Notes: generated by a model not told the origin, from the sequence alone. A DNA stretch of 26,815 nt from UBA826 sp045564655 (GCA_045564655.1 JBJLGX010000003.1:1-26815); one strand, 5' to 3'. Counted from the stretch's first letter, positions 17,301 through 24,601 are shown. Translations and numbers: made by a program.

Positions 17301-17360
17301 TTAAGTATCCTTCACATAATCTACTGAATAATCTTATCGAATAATCTTTAAATCGAAAGT

Positions 17361-17395
17361 CAATTATAAACTAATTAACTCGATCAATATAATTA
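17361..17395 (-). repeat. 35-bp repeat, copy A, upstream of the mutase operon
   Basis: This 35-base stretch is identical at 33 positions to 18765-18799. On the minus strand it ends in TTTATAATTG, giving a TATAAT box about 60 bases before the mutase start, and contains a partial palindrome around TCGATC. Similarity stops abruptly at both ends. Both copies lie upstream of a minus-strand gene, so a shared promoter or operator is the simplest reading. The rest of the 17301-17426 gap holds a second small feature: GAATAATCTT repeated with a 13-base period (17326-17348). Confidence 0.75.
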
Positions 17396-17426
17396 CAGCA
17401 ATATACATTCAATAACAAATCAAATA

Positions 17427-18734
17427 TTAAGAGTTTTTATGTTTATTCTCTTGAACACTAAATGTATTGTTAGAATCAGGTTTTATTCCCATTTCACGGG
17501 CAGTTGAATTAAATATTCCTATAGACATCGTAGAAGTTTCATGTTTTGCTCTTTGAGCATATATTTGTCCCCGAGCAGTTTTTATTTTCAGATTACTTGA
17601 ATCTGATTGGTAAGCCATATCAACAAGCTTACACGCTAGACGCCATTCTCCCTGACCCGCTAATTCCAATGATCTTTGAGTCAGTTTATCGGTCCCTCCA
17701 GGTATCAAACTTGAAATTTCTTTGGCAATACTTGCTTCTGCAGGAGGTTTTAAGTTTGAGGGTTGTCCGTCATACCACCCTCCATATAATCTCCATATAT
17801 TTCTAATTATAAATTCTGGTTCATCGTAAACAGGACGTAAAAAATGTTTTGCCGATAAATTTTGAGGTGGTTTAGCCTTTAGCAAAATCTCATCTAAGGA
17901 AGCACCATTATTCATTAAATTTAAAGTTTGTTCTTCTAAAGACATTAAATATTCGGCCGTACTTTCAAGTGCATCTTTAACTCGTACTTTACCAATTATT
18001 GGCGGGCCATGTCCTGGTAAAAGGAATGATGATTGCAAGTCATTCATTTTTAGCAAGGCTTGAGCCCAATCTCCAGCATAGCGTTGTACTTTCTGAGGAT
18101 TACCTGCATTTGGCACTGTCCAAACAAAAAGATCTCCTGTACAAATTGCTTCCAAATCAGGTATATGAATCCAAATCGCATCATCTGTTTCTCCACGATC
18201 AGGGTATAGATCTAGTTGCATTCTTCCCACAGAGATAGATGTGGGTTCCGAAATATGTTGGGTAGGAAAAATATAATCTTTCTCCCAAGAACCAACATTC
18301 TCTCCCCCACGAAATTGCCTGCTATTAATAATAGTATTAAAGCCAGCTGTCTTGTTATAGCGTTCAAATCGTTGATCAATTGCCTTATGAGCAAAAATCT
18401 CAGGCGAAGGCCATCCTTTATCTTTTGACTCATCAATATATCTTTCCACTCCAAAACAGTGATCATGATGACCATGTGTAATAACAATTCCCTTAACTGG
18501 AATATTTGGAAATTGATGCCTAATTTGATGGAATTTTTTTTCCTCATTATTAGTCGCTCCAGGATCAATTACAAGTAATTCTGAACCGGCATCTATAAGA
18601 GTCATATTAGCAAAAGAAGAAGCAAACCAAAGGCCATCAGTGATTTTTTCTAAGGTGTTCAAAGATCTCCAAGGATGACGTCCTTTTGATCCTGACAGCC
18701 ACATTTCATCTGCATATTTCAATAAATTAGACAT
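17427..18734 (-). CDS. Metallo-beta-lactamase-fold hydrolase with alkyl-sulfatase dimerisation domain
   Basis: This 435-residue protein has a metallo-beta-lactamase domain (about 30-260) with THGHHDH at 86-92, CTGDLF supplying the bridging acid, and LLPGHGPPI supplying a late His. The second domain (about 300-400) resembles the dimerisation domain of SdsA1/BDS1 alkyl sulfatases: RNIWRLYGGWYDGQPSNLKP and QGEWRLACKLVDMAYQSD are characteristic. The SCP2-like C-terminal domain of full alkyl sulfatases is missing, and Asp stands where SdsA1 has Glu in the second metal motif. No signal peptide is visible. It may hydrolyse sulfate esters or another ester. It is a single-gene unit between ruvB and the mutase operon and is flanked on both sides by the 35-bp repeat. 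Confidence 0.85.
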   Translation of the reverse strand: MSNLLKYADEMWLSGSKGRHPWRSLNTLEKITDGLWFASSFANMTLIDAGSELLVIDPGATNNEEKKFHQIRHQFPNIPVKGIVITHGHHDHCFGVERYIDESKDKGWPSPEIFAHKAIDQRFERYNKTAGFNTIINSRQFRGGENVGSWEKDYIFPTQHISEPTSISVGRMQLDLYPDRGETDDAIWIHIPDLEAICTGDLFVWTVPNAGNPQKVQRYAGDWAQALLKMNDLQSSFLLPGHGPPIIGKVRVKDALESTAEYLMSLEEQTLNLMNNGASLDEILLKAKPPQNLSAKHFLRPVYDEPEFIIRNIWRLYGGWYDGQPSNLKPPAEASIAKEISSLIPGGTDKLTQRSLELAGQGEWRLACKLVDMAYQSDSSNLKIKTARGQIYAQRAKHETSTMSIGIFNSTAREMGIKPDSNNTFSVQENKHKNS

Positions 18735-18764
18735 ATAAACATTTTCCTGACTTGAGTGATTTCA

Positions 18765-18799
18765 CAATTATAAACTAATTGACTCGAGCAATATAATTA
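18765..18799 (-). repeat. 35-bp repeat, copy B, upstream of the MBL-fold hydrolase and ruvB
   Basis: This is the second copy of the repeat at 17361-17395, differing at two positions. Here the centre reads TTGACTCGAGCAA, an interrupted palindrome (TTG, CTCGAG, CAA). On the minus strand TATAAT lies about 30 bases before the hydrolase start. It sits in the 115-base divergent gap with ruvB. The two copies flank the hydrolase gene in the same orientation. Confidence 0.75.
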
Positions 18800-18808
18800 T
18801 CTCTGACG

Positions 18809-18814
18809 TATACT
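18809..18814 (+). promoter_or_regulatory. Possible -10 element for ruvB
   Basis: TATACT lies 35 bases before the TTG start of ruvB, between the 35-bp repeat and the gene. No good -35 box is found at normal spacing; the TTGACT in the repeat is 24 bases away, too far. Weak evidence. Confidence 0.3.
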
Positions 18815-18849
18815 AGAATTTAATTAAGCACTATATGTGAGGAATCGTA

Positions 18850-19878
18850 TTGACTGACAGATTAGTATCAGGTTCATCTATTGAAAGTGATATGGAAAAC
18901 GACGTCCACCTTCGCCCTCGTAACTTGTCCACATACGGCGGCCAAGAAGACATAAAAAGGAATCTGTCAATTGCTATAAAAGCAGCAAACCAAAGAGGTG
19001 AACCTTTAGACCATATCCTGCTTTATGGCCCTCCTGGACTCGGCAAGACTACCTTAGCCAATATCATATCATCTGAAATGTCCGCTAAAATAAAGACAAC
19101 TTCAGGGCCAGCAATAGAAAGACCTGGAGATATGGTTGCGATATTAAGTCAATTGCAAAAAAATGACATTTTATTTATAGATGAAATACACCGATTAAAC
19201 AGAGTAGTCGAAGAAGTGCTTTATCCTGCTATGGAAGACTTTTTCGTGACTTGGGTTATCGACAAAGGCCTCAAAGCTAGAAGTATGAATTTATCACTAA
19301 AACCATTTACCTTAATAGGTGCCACAACAAGATTTGGGATGGTTAGTGCCCCACTACGAGACCGCTTTGGATCTATACACAGACTTCAATTTTATAATGT
19401 TCCCGAAATGGAAATTATATTATCAAGAGCATCTAGAATATTAGAAGTTAATTCTGAAGAAGGCGGGATTCATGAGATCGCAAAACGATCTAGAGGTACT
19501 CCGAGAGTTGGAATAAGATTATTAAGAAGAGTACGCGATTACGCTCAAGTAATTGCAGACAATATTATTACCGAAGAAGTGTCAAAAGAGGCTCTTGCCG
19601 ATCTAAGTGTGGATGAGATTGGGTTAGATAGTGTAGACAGAAATGTATTAGATTGCATAATTGAAAAATTTGAAGGTGGCCCTGTAGGGTTAGATACTAT
19701 TGCCGCCTCAATAAATGAAGAATCTGACACTATAGAAGATGTTTACGAACCATATTTGTTACAACTAGGATTTTTAGATAGAACAAAAAGAGGCCGAGTT
19801 GCAACAAAAAAAGCTTTTGAACATTTAGGTTATGAATACGCAAAAAACAATAGCATTCAGCACAAGTTAGATATGTAA
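18850..19878 (+). CDS. ruvB: Holliday junction branch-migration ATPase RuvB
   Basis: This 342-residue AAA+ motor drives Holliday junction branch migration with RuvA during recombination repair. Signatures are LRPRNLSTYGGQEDIKRNL at the N-terminus, Walker A GPPGLGKTT (60-68), Walker B LFIDEIH (109-114 region), the sensor segment GATTRFGMVSAPLRDRFG, and the C-terminal winged-helix part ending in GRVATKKAFEHLGY. The start is TTG at 18850, with GAGG 7 bases upstream (18839-18842); the only nearby ATG is followed at once by a stop. It is not next to ruvA or ruvC here. It is divergent from the MBL-fold hydrolase and ends one base before the convergent YqaA-type gene. Confidence 0.97.
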   Translation: MTDRLVSGSSIESDMENDVHLRPRNLSTYGGQEDIKRNLSIAIKAANQRGEPLDHILLYGPPGLGKTTLANIISSEMSAKIKTTSGPAIERPGDMVAILSQLQKNDILFIDEIHRLNRVVEEVLYPAMEDFFVTWVIDKGLKARSMNLSLKPFTLIGATTRFGMVSAPLRDRFGSIHRLQFYNVPEMEIILSRASRILEVNSEEGGIHEIAKRSRGTPRVGIRLLRRVRDYAQVIADNIITEEVSKEALADLSVDEIGLDSVDRNVLDCIIEKFEGGPVGLDTIAASINEESDTIEDVYEPYLLQLGFLDRTKRGRVATKKAFEHLGYEYAKNNSIQHKLDM

Positions 19879-19879
19879 G

Positions 19880-20488
19880 CTAATCGTTTGATGTAGGAAG
19901 AAAAAACTTAAACTTAAATGCTAACCAAATGACAACAATAGAACCAATAAATCCTATGATAATTAACAAAGTTAAATTATCAAAATAATCGTCCATCAGT
20001 ATTTTGATATCTTCTCCTAAGAAATAAAGCAAAATTCCAATGACTAAATACCTTATTCCTCGACCTATAATAGATGCTATCAAAAATCTTTTTACATCTA
20101 ACTTTAGTACTCCTGCCAAAACAGCAAATACTTTATAAGGTATCGGGGTTATGGCTGCTAACAGAATAGCCCAAACTCCATATTGATCAAATAACTTTTC
20201 ACCAACTAAAATCTTCTCATCTGAGACAAATTTTTTTAAAACCACCCTACCATATTTACTACCAATCCAATGACCCAAAAGGGCTCCGGATACGGATGCT
20301 ATAGTTGCAATTAATGAAAAATAAATTGCCATCGATGGTTGTAATACTCCCATAGCTATCAAAAGCGGATCTGGAGGAATTGGAGATATTAAAGATTCTA
20401 GAAAAGTCCCTACAATTAAAGCTACGATCGCCCAATCAGTTTCAGCAAACGATTCAAACCAGAGATTTATGTCATTAAACCATTCCAT
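19880..20488 (-). CDS. DedA/YqaA-family membrane protein
   Basis: This is a 202-residue integral membrane protein of the YqaA branch of the DedA (VTT-domain) family, thought to act in lipid flipping or membrane homeostasis. It has FLESLISPIPPDPLLIAMG in the first re-entrant region, GALLGHWIGSKYGR, and AAITPIPYKVFAVLAGVLKL in the second, where the Pro-Ile-Pro pieces match the family, followed by IGRGIRYLVIG with its conserved Arg and a final helix. It is the last gene of the pxp-to-YqaA run: it starts 3 bases after the stop of the ketopantoate-reductase-like gene. A Shine-Dalgarno AGGT lies further away than usual. No specific link to 5-oxoproline use is evident. Confidence 0.88.
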   Translation of the reverse strand: MEWFNDINLWFESFAETDWAIVALIVGTFLESLISPIPPDPLLIAMGVLQPSMAIYFSLIATIASVSGALLGHWIGSKYGRVVLKKFVSDEKILVGEKLFDQYGVWAILLAAITPIPYKVFAVLAGVLKLDVKRFLIASIIGRGIRYLVIGILLYFLGEDIKILMDDYFDNLTLLIIIGFIGSIVVIWLAFKFKFFLPTSND

Positions 20489-20491
20489 AAT

Positions 20492-21556
20492 TTATATGTT
20501 ACCTGACAACTTCAAAACTTCATCAAAATTATCAGGAGAAGGTAATCTCTCACCTAGATCAATTTGTCTTATGATCTCAGTTACAGCTGAATTTATAGGG
20601 GTTCTCACTTCAGCTTTAACACCTTGATCTGAAATGAACCCATTCATAAAATTAATTTCTGTTTTTCTGTTTTTATGAACATCTTGCGCCATAGAAGATT
20701 TCCAATCTCCAGAAGATTTATATTTACTTCCACTACCTGGAAGAAATACTGATTCTAACTCTTCAAACACATCTCCTTGATCAGCTTGAGTCCATTTTTC
20801 TGCCGGAAACCCTATAACAGTTTCAACCATATAATTTAAAGCTGATCCGACTTGGCAAGATTCTTTTGCTATTTCAACTTGAATTTTTCGAGCATTAGTA
20901 TATTCGGCCGCTTTTTCAGCTCCTAATCCCGACATAGCTGTAATGGTATTTGTAGAAGCATTCACAGTTAATTTGGCCCATCTTTCACCCCATATATTAG
21001 ATGTTGCCATAGACAAATCGATACATGAAAAATACTCTGCGAGTTGTTCTGCACGTGGTGTTTTTATACCATTTAGTTCACCTATACGGAAAATCACATA
21101 ATCTCTTTCTTTTCCTGTGAGTCCGCCTCTTTCTACTTCTCCAGGATTCCATAGAGCGACTTGGATACTAGACATGACACAACCCACAGTACGTTGATAT
21201 CCCATAATTGAAGCAATTAACGAGTCATTCATACAATTTTGGTTGCTAACAATAACTCCATCATCTTTTAATAAACGTTTGGCAAAATAAGCAGCCCATT
21301 CCGTATCATATGACTTAACTGCAAAGAAAATAACGTCGAATTTTTCATTCATTTGCATTGCATCTGTTAAATGAAATGCATTGACAGGGGTATTAAAAGG
21401 ACCTTGGCAACCTATAACAGAAATGCCATTAGTCTGCATTTCTTTAACATGATCCCCCCACATATCAATAAGAACAATATCGTAGCCTTGTTTGGAAAAG
21501 AAAGCCCCTATGTAACTTCCAACCGCACCTACTCCCATAACAGCCATTTTAGTCAT
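20492..21556 (-). CDS. Ketopantoate reductase (PanE/ApbA) family dehydrogenase
   Basis: This 354-residue NAD(P)-dependent reductase has the ApbA/PanE fold. The N-terminus carries a Rossmann motif (MGVGAVGSYIG). The middle has ERWAKLTVNASTNTITAMSG with the expected catalytic Lys, and the C-terminal helical domain has SSMAQDVHKNRKTEINFMNG followed by VRTPINSAV, all typical. It is some 50 residues longer than E. coli PanE. The family also contains reductases of other 2-oxo acids. It lies 18 bases after pxpC and just before the YqaA-type gene. Because it follows the 5-oxoprolinase genes and not pantothenate genes, a catabolic 2-oxo acid substrate is possible, so I do not assign panE. AAGG precedes the ATG. 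Confidence 0.85.
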   Translation of the reverse strand: MTKMAVMGVGAVGSYIGAFFSKQGYDIVLIDMWGDHVKEMQTNGISVIGCQGPFNTPVNAFHLTDAMQMNEKFDVIFFAVKSYDTEWAAYFAKRLLKDDGVIVSNQNCMNDSLIASIMGYQRTVGCVMSSIQVALWNPGEVERGGLTGKERDYVIFRIGELNGIKTPRAEQLAEYFSCIDLSMATSNIWGERWAKLTVNASTNTITAMSGLGAEKAAEYTNARKIQVEIAKESCQVGSALNYMVETVIGFPAEKWTQADQGDVFEELESVFLPGSGSKYKSSGDWKSSMAQDVHKNRKTEINFMNGFISDQGVKAEVRTPINSAVTEIIRQIDLGERLPSPDNFDEVLKLSGNI

Positions 21557-21574
21557 AATTACTACCTTTTTAAA

Positions 21575-22684
21575 CTAGTTAGATATATCAATCTTTATTT
21601 CTTCAACATCATCTCCAGATGTAACTCTAGCCACAACAGTTTGAGAATCCAATTTATCAGATAATATATTTCCTGATTCGTCAGCAATAGATACTAATGA
21701 GTCGGAAACCATAATTTTTGATGGAATAGTATCTGATTTTTCATCTCGTAGAGAATCTAGTATATTTTCTTGAATTCTATATTCTTGCACAGCATTTTGA
21801 TATGTTATCAAAGAAAACTTAACCTTATTCCCTGGCATTAATTGAGCTAACTTAGAGTGATCTGCACTGATAACAGTTGCAATTTTAAGATATCCACCAG
21901 ATGTACCTCTATTTGACATCAAAATGATAGGCAATCCATTACTGGGAATCTGAATAGAACCAAAAGTAGTTCCTTCAGATATAACATTATTAGAGTTAGA
22001 TTTATGAAGTAATGGTTCTCCTTCTAATCGAATACCTACAGAATCTGAATCCATAGCAATAGAGTAAGTATTTTGAGTCAACACATCTATAGACTCATCA
22101 GAAAATTCTTCATTATTGGGACCAAGCAATATCCTTATCGTAGATTCTGCATTAAAAATGGGTGGATTATTAATTTTTTTTGATTTCACATTATCGTAAT
22201 CCACAGCATCTTGATAATTAATATTTAAGACATCTCCAGATTTTAATGGTTTACCTGATAATCCTCCGAATTCTCCAGGAACGTAAGTAGAATAACTTCC
22301 CATAACACAATCGATCGATTCTGCACTTATCCCACCTGAAAAAGCAATATATGACCTCAAGCCTGATTCAGGTCCTGAAAAAGATAATTCACTACCTTTA
22401 GATATTTTTATTGCCGTCCAATTATCTATATCTACGCCATCAACTAATGGTTTTAAGTTACCACCAGTTATAGCAATAATTGTATCTTCTTCAAATTTTA
22501 ATTTAGGACCAAAAATAGTAACTTCTAGAGCAGGATAATTTTCGTCATTGCCTATCAATAAATTAGCCACACGTAATGAAAATTTATCTACTGCCCCACT
22601 CTCTGGAACTCCAATATTTTGATACCCCATTCTCCCAACATCTTGAACAGTAGTATACGTCCCTGGTTCTAAAACCTTTATCAC
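21575..22684 (-). CDS. pxpC: 5-oxoprolinase subunit C (biotin-dependent-carboxylase-like domain)
   Basis: This is the PxpC (KipA-type) subunit of the three-part ATP-dependent 5-oxoprolinase that turns 5-oxoproline into glutamate. Hallmarks are TYTTVQDVGRMGYQNIGVPESGA at the N-terminus, PALEVTIFGP, and EGTTFGSIQIPSNGLPI, RGTSGGYLKIATVISAD and LAQLMPGNKVKF in the C-terminal half. The start is GTG at 22684, forming a GTGA overlap with the pxpB stop; GAGGAG lies about 8 bases upstream. At 369 residues it is longer than the usual 310-330. The extra 60 or so residues after position 305 look like a small strand-rich tail with no motif I recognise. Confidence 0.93.
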   Translation of the reverse strand: MIKVLEPGTYTTVQDVGRMGYQNIGVPESGAVDKFSLRVANLLIGNDENYPALEVTIFGPKLKFEEDTIIAITGGNLKPLVDGVDIDNWTAIKISKGSELSFSGPESGLRSYIAFSGGISAESIDCVMGSYSTYVPGEFGGLSGKPLKSGDVLNINYQDAVDYDNVKSKKINNPPIFNAESTIRILLGPNNEEFSDESIDVLTQNTYSIAMDSDSVGIRLEGEPLLHKSNSNNVISEGTTFGSIQIPSNGLPIILMSNRGTSGGYLKIATVISADHSKLAQLMPGNKVKFSLITYQNAVQEYRIQENILDSLRDEKSDTIPSKIMVSDSLVSIADESGNILSDKLDSQTVVARVTSGDDVEEIKIDISN

Positions 22685-23433
22685 AAAAGAATCTCCTCTA
22701 ACTGATATTCTCCATTTTTCGCATTTTCTTTGATTTGTTTAAATTCATTTTCATCATTCAAAGGTTTAAATCTAACAAGATCACCTGGCTCTAATAAAGC
22801 TGGTTTTGAATTTCTGGAATCAAATAACTGAATTGGTGTTGCTCCTATAATTCTCCATCCTCCAGGGCTATCACTTGGATATATACCTGTCTGTGACTCT
22901 GCAATAGCAACTGATCCTAACGGTACAGCAGTTCTAGGAGATTCAAGTCGCGGACAATATAATGTTTCATCCAATCCGCCTAAATACGGAAATCCCGGAG
23001 TGAATCCTATCGAATACACTTTATAGTCTTTACTCGTGTGAGTCTTAATAACCTGATCTGTAGACAATCCAGTAATTGAAGAAACCGATTCCATATCAGG
23101 AGCAAATTCTCCTCCATAAAAAGTAGGAATCACAAGTATCCGCTTAGCAGAATGTTCAAATTTATCATTTGCATTAAATATTTTTTTAATAAATCCTTCG
23201 ACAGACAAATAATCCACAACAAATGGATCATAATGAATTGTCAAAGAAACATATGAAGGAATAATTTCTTTAATACCTGGCCAATTTTCATTTTTAAGTA
23301 GATCTGATAAAAAATGAACTTTATCATTGGTTACAGAAGATATCTCAGAACCTAAATAAACATTAAGAGCTGAATCTCCCTGCATTTTAAAAATAGGAAA
23401 AGTTACAAGCTCTTCTATTTGATTGTCATTCAT
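22681..23433 (-). CDS. pxpB: 5-oxoprolinase subunit B
   Basis: This is the PxpB (KipI-type) subunit of 5-oxoprolinase, 250 residues. The conserved block is easily seen: YSIGFTPGFPYLGGLDE, PRLESPRTAVPLGSVAIAES, and QTGIYPSDSPGGWRIIGATP, which is the phosphate-handling core of this family. The N-terminal part (SYVSLTIHYDP and so on) fits the family's first domain. It starts within the pxpA stop (ATGA overlap) with GGAG 6 bases upstream, and its own stop overlaps the GTG of pxpC, so the three subunits are translationally coupled in the order A, B, C. In E. coli the order is B, C, A. Confidence 0.94.
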   Translation of the reverse strand: MNDNQIEELVTFPIFKMQGDSALNVYLGSEISSVTNDKVHFLSDLLKNENWPGIKEIIPSYVSLTIHYDPFVVDYLSVEGFIKKIFNANDKFEHSAKRILVIPTFYGGEFAPDMESVSSITGLSTDQVIKTHTSKDYKVYSIGFTPGFPYLGGLDETLYCPRLESPRTAVPLGSVAIAESQTGIYPSDSPGGWRIIGATPIQLFDSRNSKPALLEPGDLVRFKPLNDENEFKQIKENAKNGEYQLEEILL

Positions 23434-24191
23434 ATAATCTCCGAAATTGATTTTACCGATATACCTTCAGATATAAAAGCTTCATTCAGTGCTTTTGCAA
23501 TATCTGAAGCTCCGGGGGTATCACTATGGACGCAGATACTGTCAGCTTCTAAAGGTAATAGAGTACCATCAATGCATTCAACTTTACCTTCTTTAATTAT
23601 CATTAAACTTCGATCAATTACCTCAGATATATTAGATATAACAGATCCTTTCAATGAACGAGAAACCAATGTCCCATCTGGGTTCAATGCCCTATCTGCA
23701 AATACTTCTTTTGCCACACTTAAACCCATTGAGTAAGCAATATCAATCCATTTAGATCCTGATAAGGCTAACAAAATTGCATCTGATTGGGAATCTAAAA
23801 TCGCCTGACATATGGATTTTGCCTGTTCATCATCCAAGACAGCCTGATTATACATAGCACCGTGTGGCTTTATATGTTGAAGTTTCTTAGCAGATGTAAA
23901 AGCTGTTAAAGCACCTATTTGATAAGTAACATCATTTACAATTTGACCTAAAGGAATTTGCATATTCCTTCTGCCAAATCCTATTAAATCAGGATATCCG
24001 GGGTGAGCTCCAATAGAAACATTATTCTTTTCTGCTAACAATACTGAATTTTTCATCCATGTAGGATCACCAGCATGAAATCCACAAGCAATATTAGCAG
24101 AAGTGACATATTTAATTATCTCTTCATCTTCTCCAATTTTATACACCCCAAACCCTTCACCCATATCACAATTAATATCAATAGATACCAA
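23430..24191 (-). CDS. pxpA: 5-oxoprolinase subunit A (LamB/YcsF family)
   Basis: This is the PxpA subunit, 253 residues, with the LamB/YcsF barrel. Visible motifs are IDINCDMGEGFG at the start, SANIACGFHAGDP, VSIGAHPGYPDLIGFGRR, HIKPHGAMYNQ, and the late VHSDTPGA. All are standard and complete. The start is TTG at 24191; AGAGGA lies a few bases upstream, and no ATG is available in frame because the tRNA gene ends only 19 bases before. It heads the run pxpA, pxpB, pxpC, ketopantoate-reductase-like, YqaA-type. With no separate room for a promoter, transcription may come from the tRNA-Gly promoter. Confidence 0.95.
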   Translation of the reverse strand: MVSIDINCDMGEGFGVYKIGEDEEIIKYVTSANIACGFHAGDPTWMKNSVLLAEKNNVSIGAHPGYPDLIGFGRRNMQIPLGQIVNDVTYQIGALTAFTSAKKLQHIKPHGAMYNQAVLDDEQAKSICQAILDSQSDAILLALSGSKWIDIAYSMGLSVAKEVFADRALNPDGTLVSRSLKGSVISNISEVIDRSLMIIKEGKVECIDGTLLPLEADSICVHSDTPGASDIAKALNEAFISEGISVKSISEII

Positions 24192-24210
24192 AACATTCCT
24201 CTCATTGCAG

Positions 24211-24285
24211 TGGAGCGGGAGAAGGGGTTCGAACCCTCGACATCTTGCTTGGGAAGCAAGTGCTCTACCGCTGAGCTACTCCCGC
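24211..24285 (-). tRNA. tRNA-Gly (anticodon CCC)
   Basis: A complete 75-base cloverleaf including an encoded CCA end. The acceptor stem GCGGGAG pairs fully with CTCCCGC, the D stem GCTC pairs with GAGC, the anticodon stem CTTGC pairs with GCAAG around the loop TTCCCAA, and the T arm is GAGGG-TTCGAAC-CCCTT with one G-U pair. Loop positions 34-36 read CCC, so it decodes GGG. The discriminator is U, as usual for glycine tRNA. It is 19 bases upstream of pxpA on the same strand. Confidence 0.97.
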
Positions 24286-24418
24286 TTTATTTATGTAATC
24301 CCAGCTAGTAATTGAAATATTTAATTTGTTTTTTTAATTACTAAATTACCCAGAACATCATTTTAATACCAAACTCTTTTTTATGTAAGCTAACTCCTAC
24401 ATAATTGTTACATTACAT

Positions 24419-24445
24419 TTGATTTTATAAATTATATGTTATAAT
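24419..24445 (+). promoter_or_regulatory. Promoter of the metY-metX leader
   Basis: TGTTATAAT (24437-24445) is an extended -10 element with a TTGATT-like -35 at 24419-24424, 15 bases away. Transcription would begin near 24452, exactly at the first base of the riboswitch P1 stem, which supports both calls. The same nine-base -10 stands before groEL. The remaining gap back to the tRNA (24286-24416) is A/T-rich and presumably contains the minus-strand tRNA promoter, but I cannot pick it out. Confidence 0.65.
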
Positions 24446-24451
24446 ACGTAA

Positions 24452-24506
24452 AAGTGTTGATTTGAAAGTCAGCTTGCGGACACTTAAAAAAAACCTGCTA
24501 AAAGGC
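24452..24506 (+). promoter_or_regulatory. SAM-II-type riboswitch aptamer upstream of metY
   Basis: The leader matches the SAM-II pseudoknot layout as I remember it from the marine metagenome metX aptamer. P1 is AAGTGT (24452-24457) with ACACTT (24480-24485). L1 begins with TGATTT, as in SAM-II, and ends with TTGC plus two bases before P1'. After an 11-base L3 comes GCTAAAA-GGC (24497-24506), where the reference has GCTAAAAAGGG. Pseudoknot pairs are TTGC with GCTA, leaving the U-U position that contacts SAM, and GTC (24468-24470) with GGC (24504-24506). Spacings agree closely. It precedes metY and metX, the usual targets. The related SAM-V class shares this core and is the main alternative. 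Predicted effect: SAM binding lowers expression. Confidence 0.75.
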
Positions 24507-24526
24507 AAAATTGTTTAATGTGTCCG
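24477..24526 (+). promoter_or_regulatory. Antiterminator helix of the SAM riboswitch
   Basis: CGGACAC (24477-24483) can pair perfectly with GTGTCCG (24520-24526). The 5' arm uses bases of the aptamer P1' strand and of the pseudoknot TTGC, while the 3' arm takes the first bases (CCG) of the terminator stem. This helix therefore excludes both the SAM-bound aptamer and the terminator. It is the expected low-SAM, read-through state. Confidence 0.7.
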
Positions 24527-24555
24527 TGTATCGAAAGGTATGCGGATTTTTTTTT
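24524..24555 (+). terminator. Rho-independent terminator in the metY leader
   Basis: CCGTGTATC (24524-24532) folds with GGTATGCGG (24537-24545) into a nine-pair stem, including some G-U pairs, capped by a GAAA tetraloop, and is followed by A and nine T (24547-24555). It lies 46 bases before the metY ATG, so it must act as a regulated attenuator and not as an end of an upstream gene. Confidence 0.85.
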
Positions 24556-24601
24556 GACACTTCTTATATATATAGATATTAAATTTAATAAGGAGTTCAT
24601 A

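Noticed and set aside
18212..18568. Minus-strand 118-codon open frame within the MBL-fold hydrolase
   Set aside because: It is an alternative frame of the same strand, overlapping the metal-binding motif region of the real gene, with no ribosome site or motif.
24075..24315. Two plus-strand open frames across the tRNA gene
   Set aside because: They are the antisense of tRNA-Gly plus the pxpA start region; peptides of this kind (GFEPSTSCLGSKCSTAELLPL) are well-known spurious translations of tRNA genes.
24518..24601. N-terminal extension of MetY from the ATG at 24518
   Set aside because: It would translate through the intrinsic terminator and its T run, and it has no ribosome site, whereas AAGGAG precedes the ATG at 24602, where the family homology begins.
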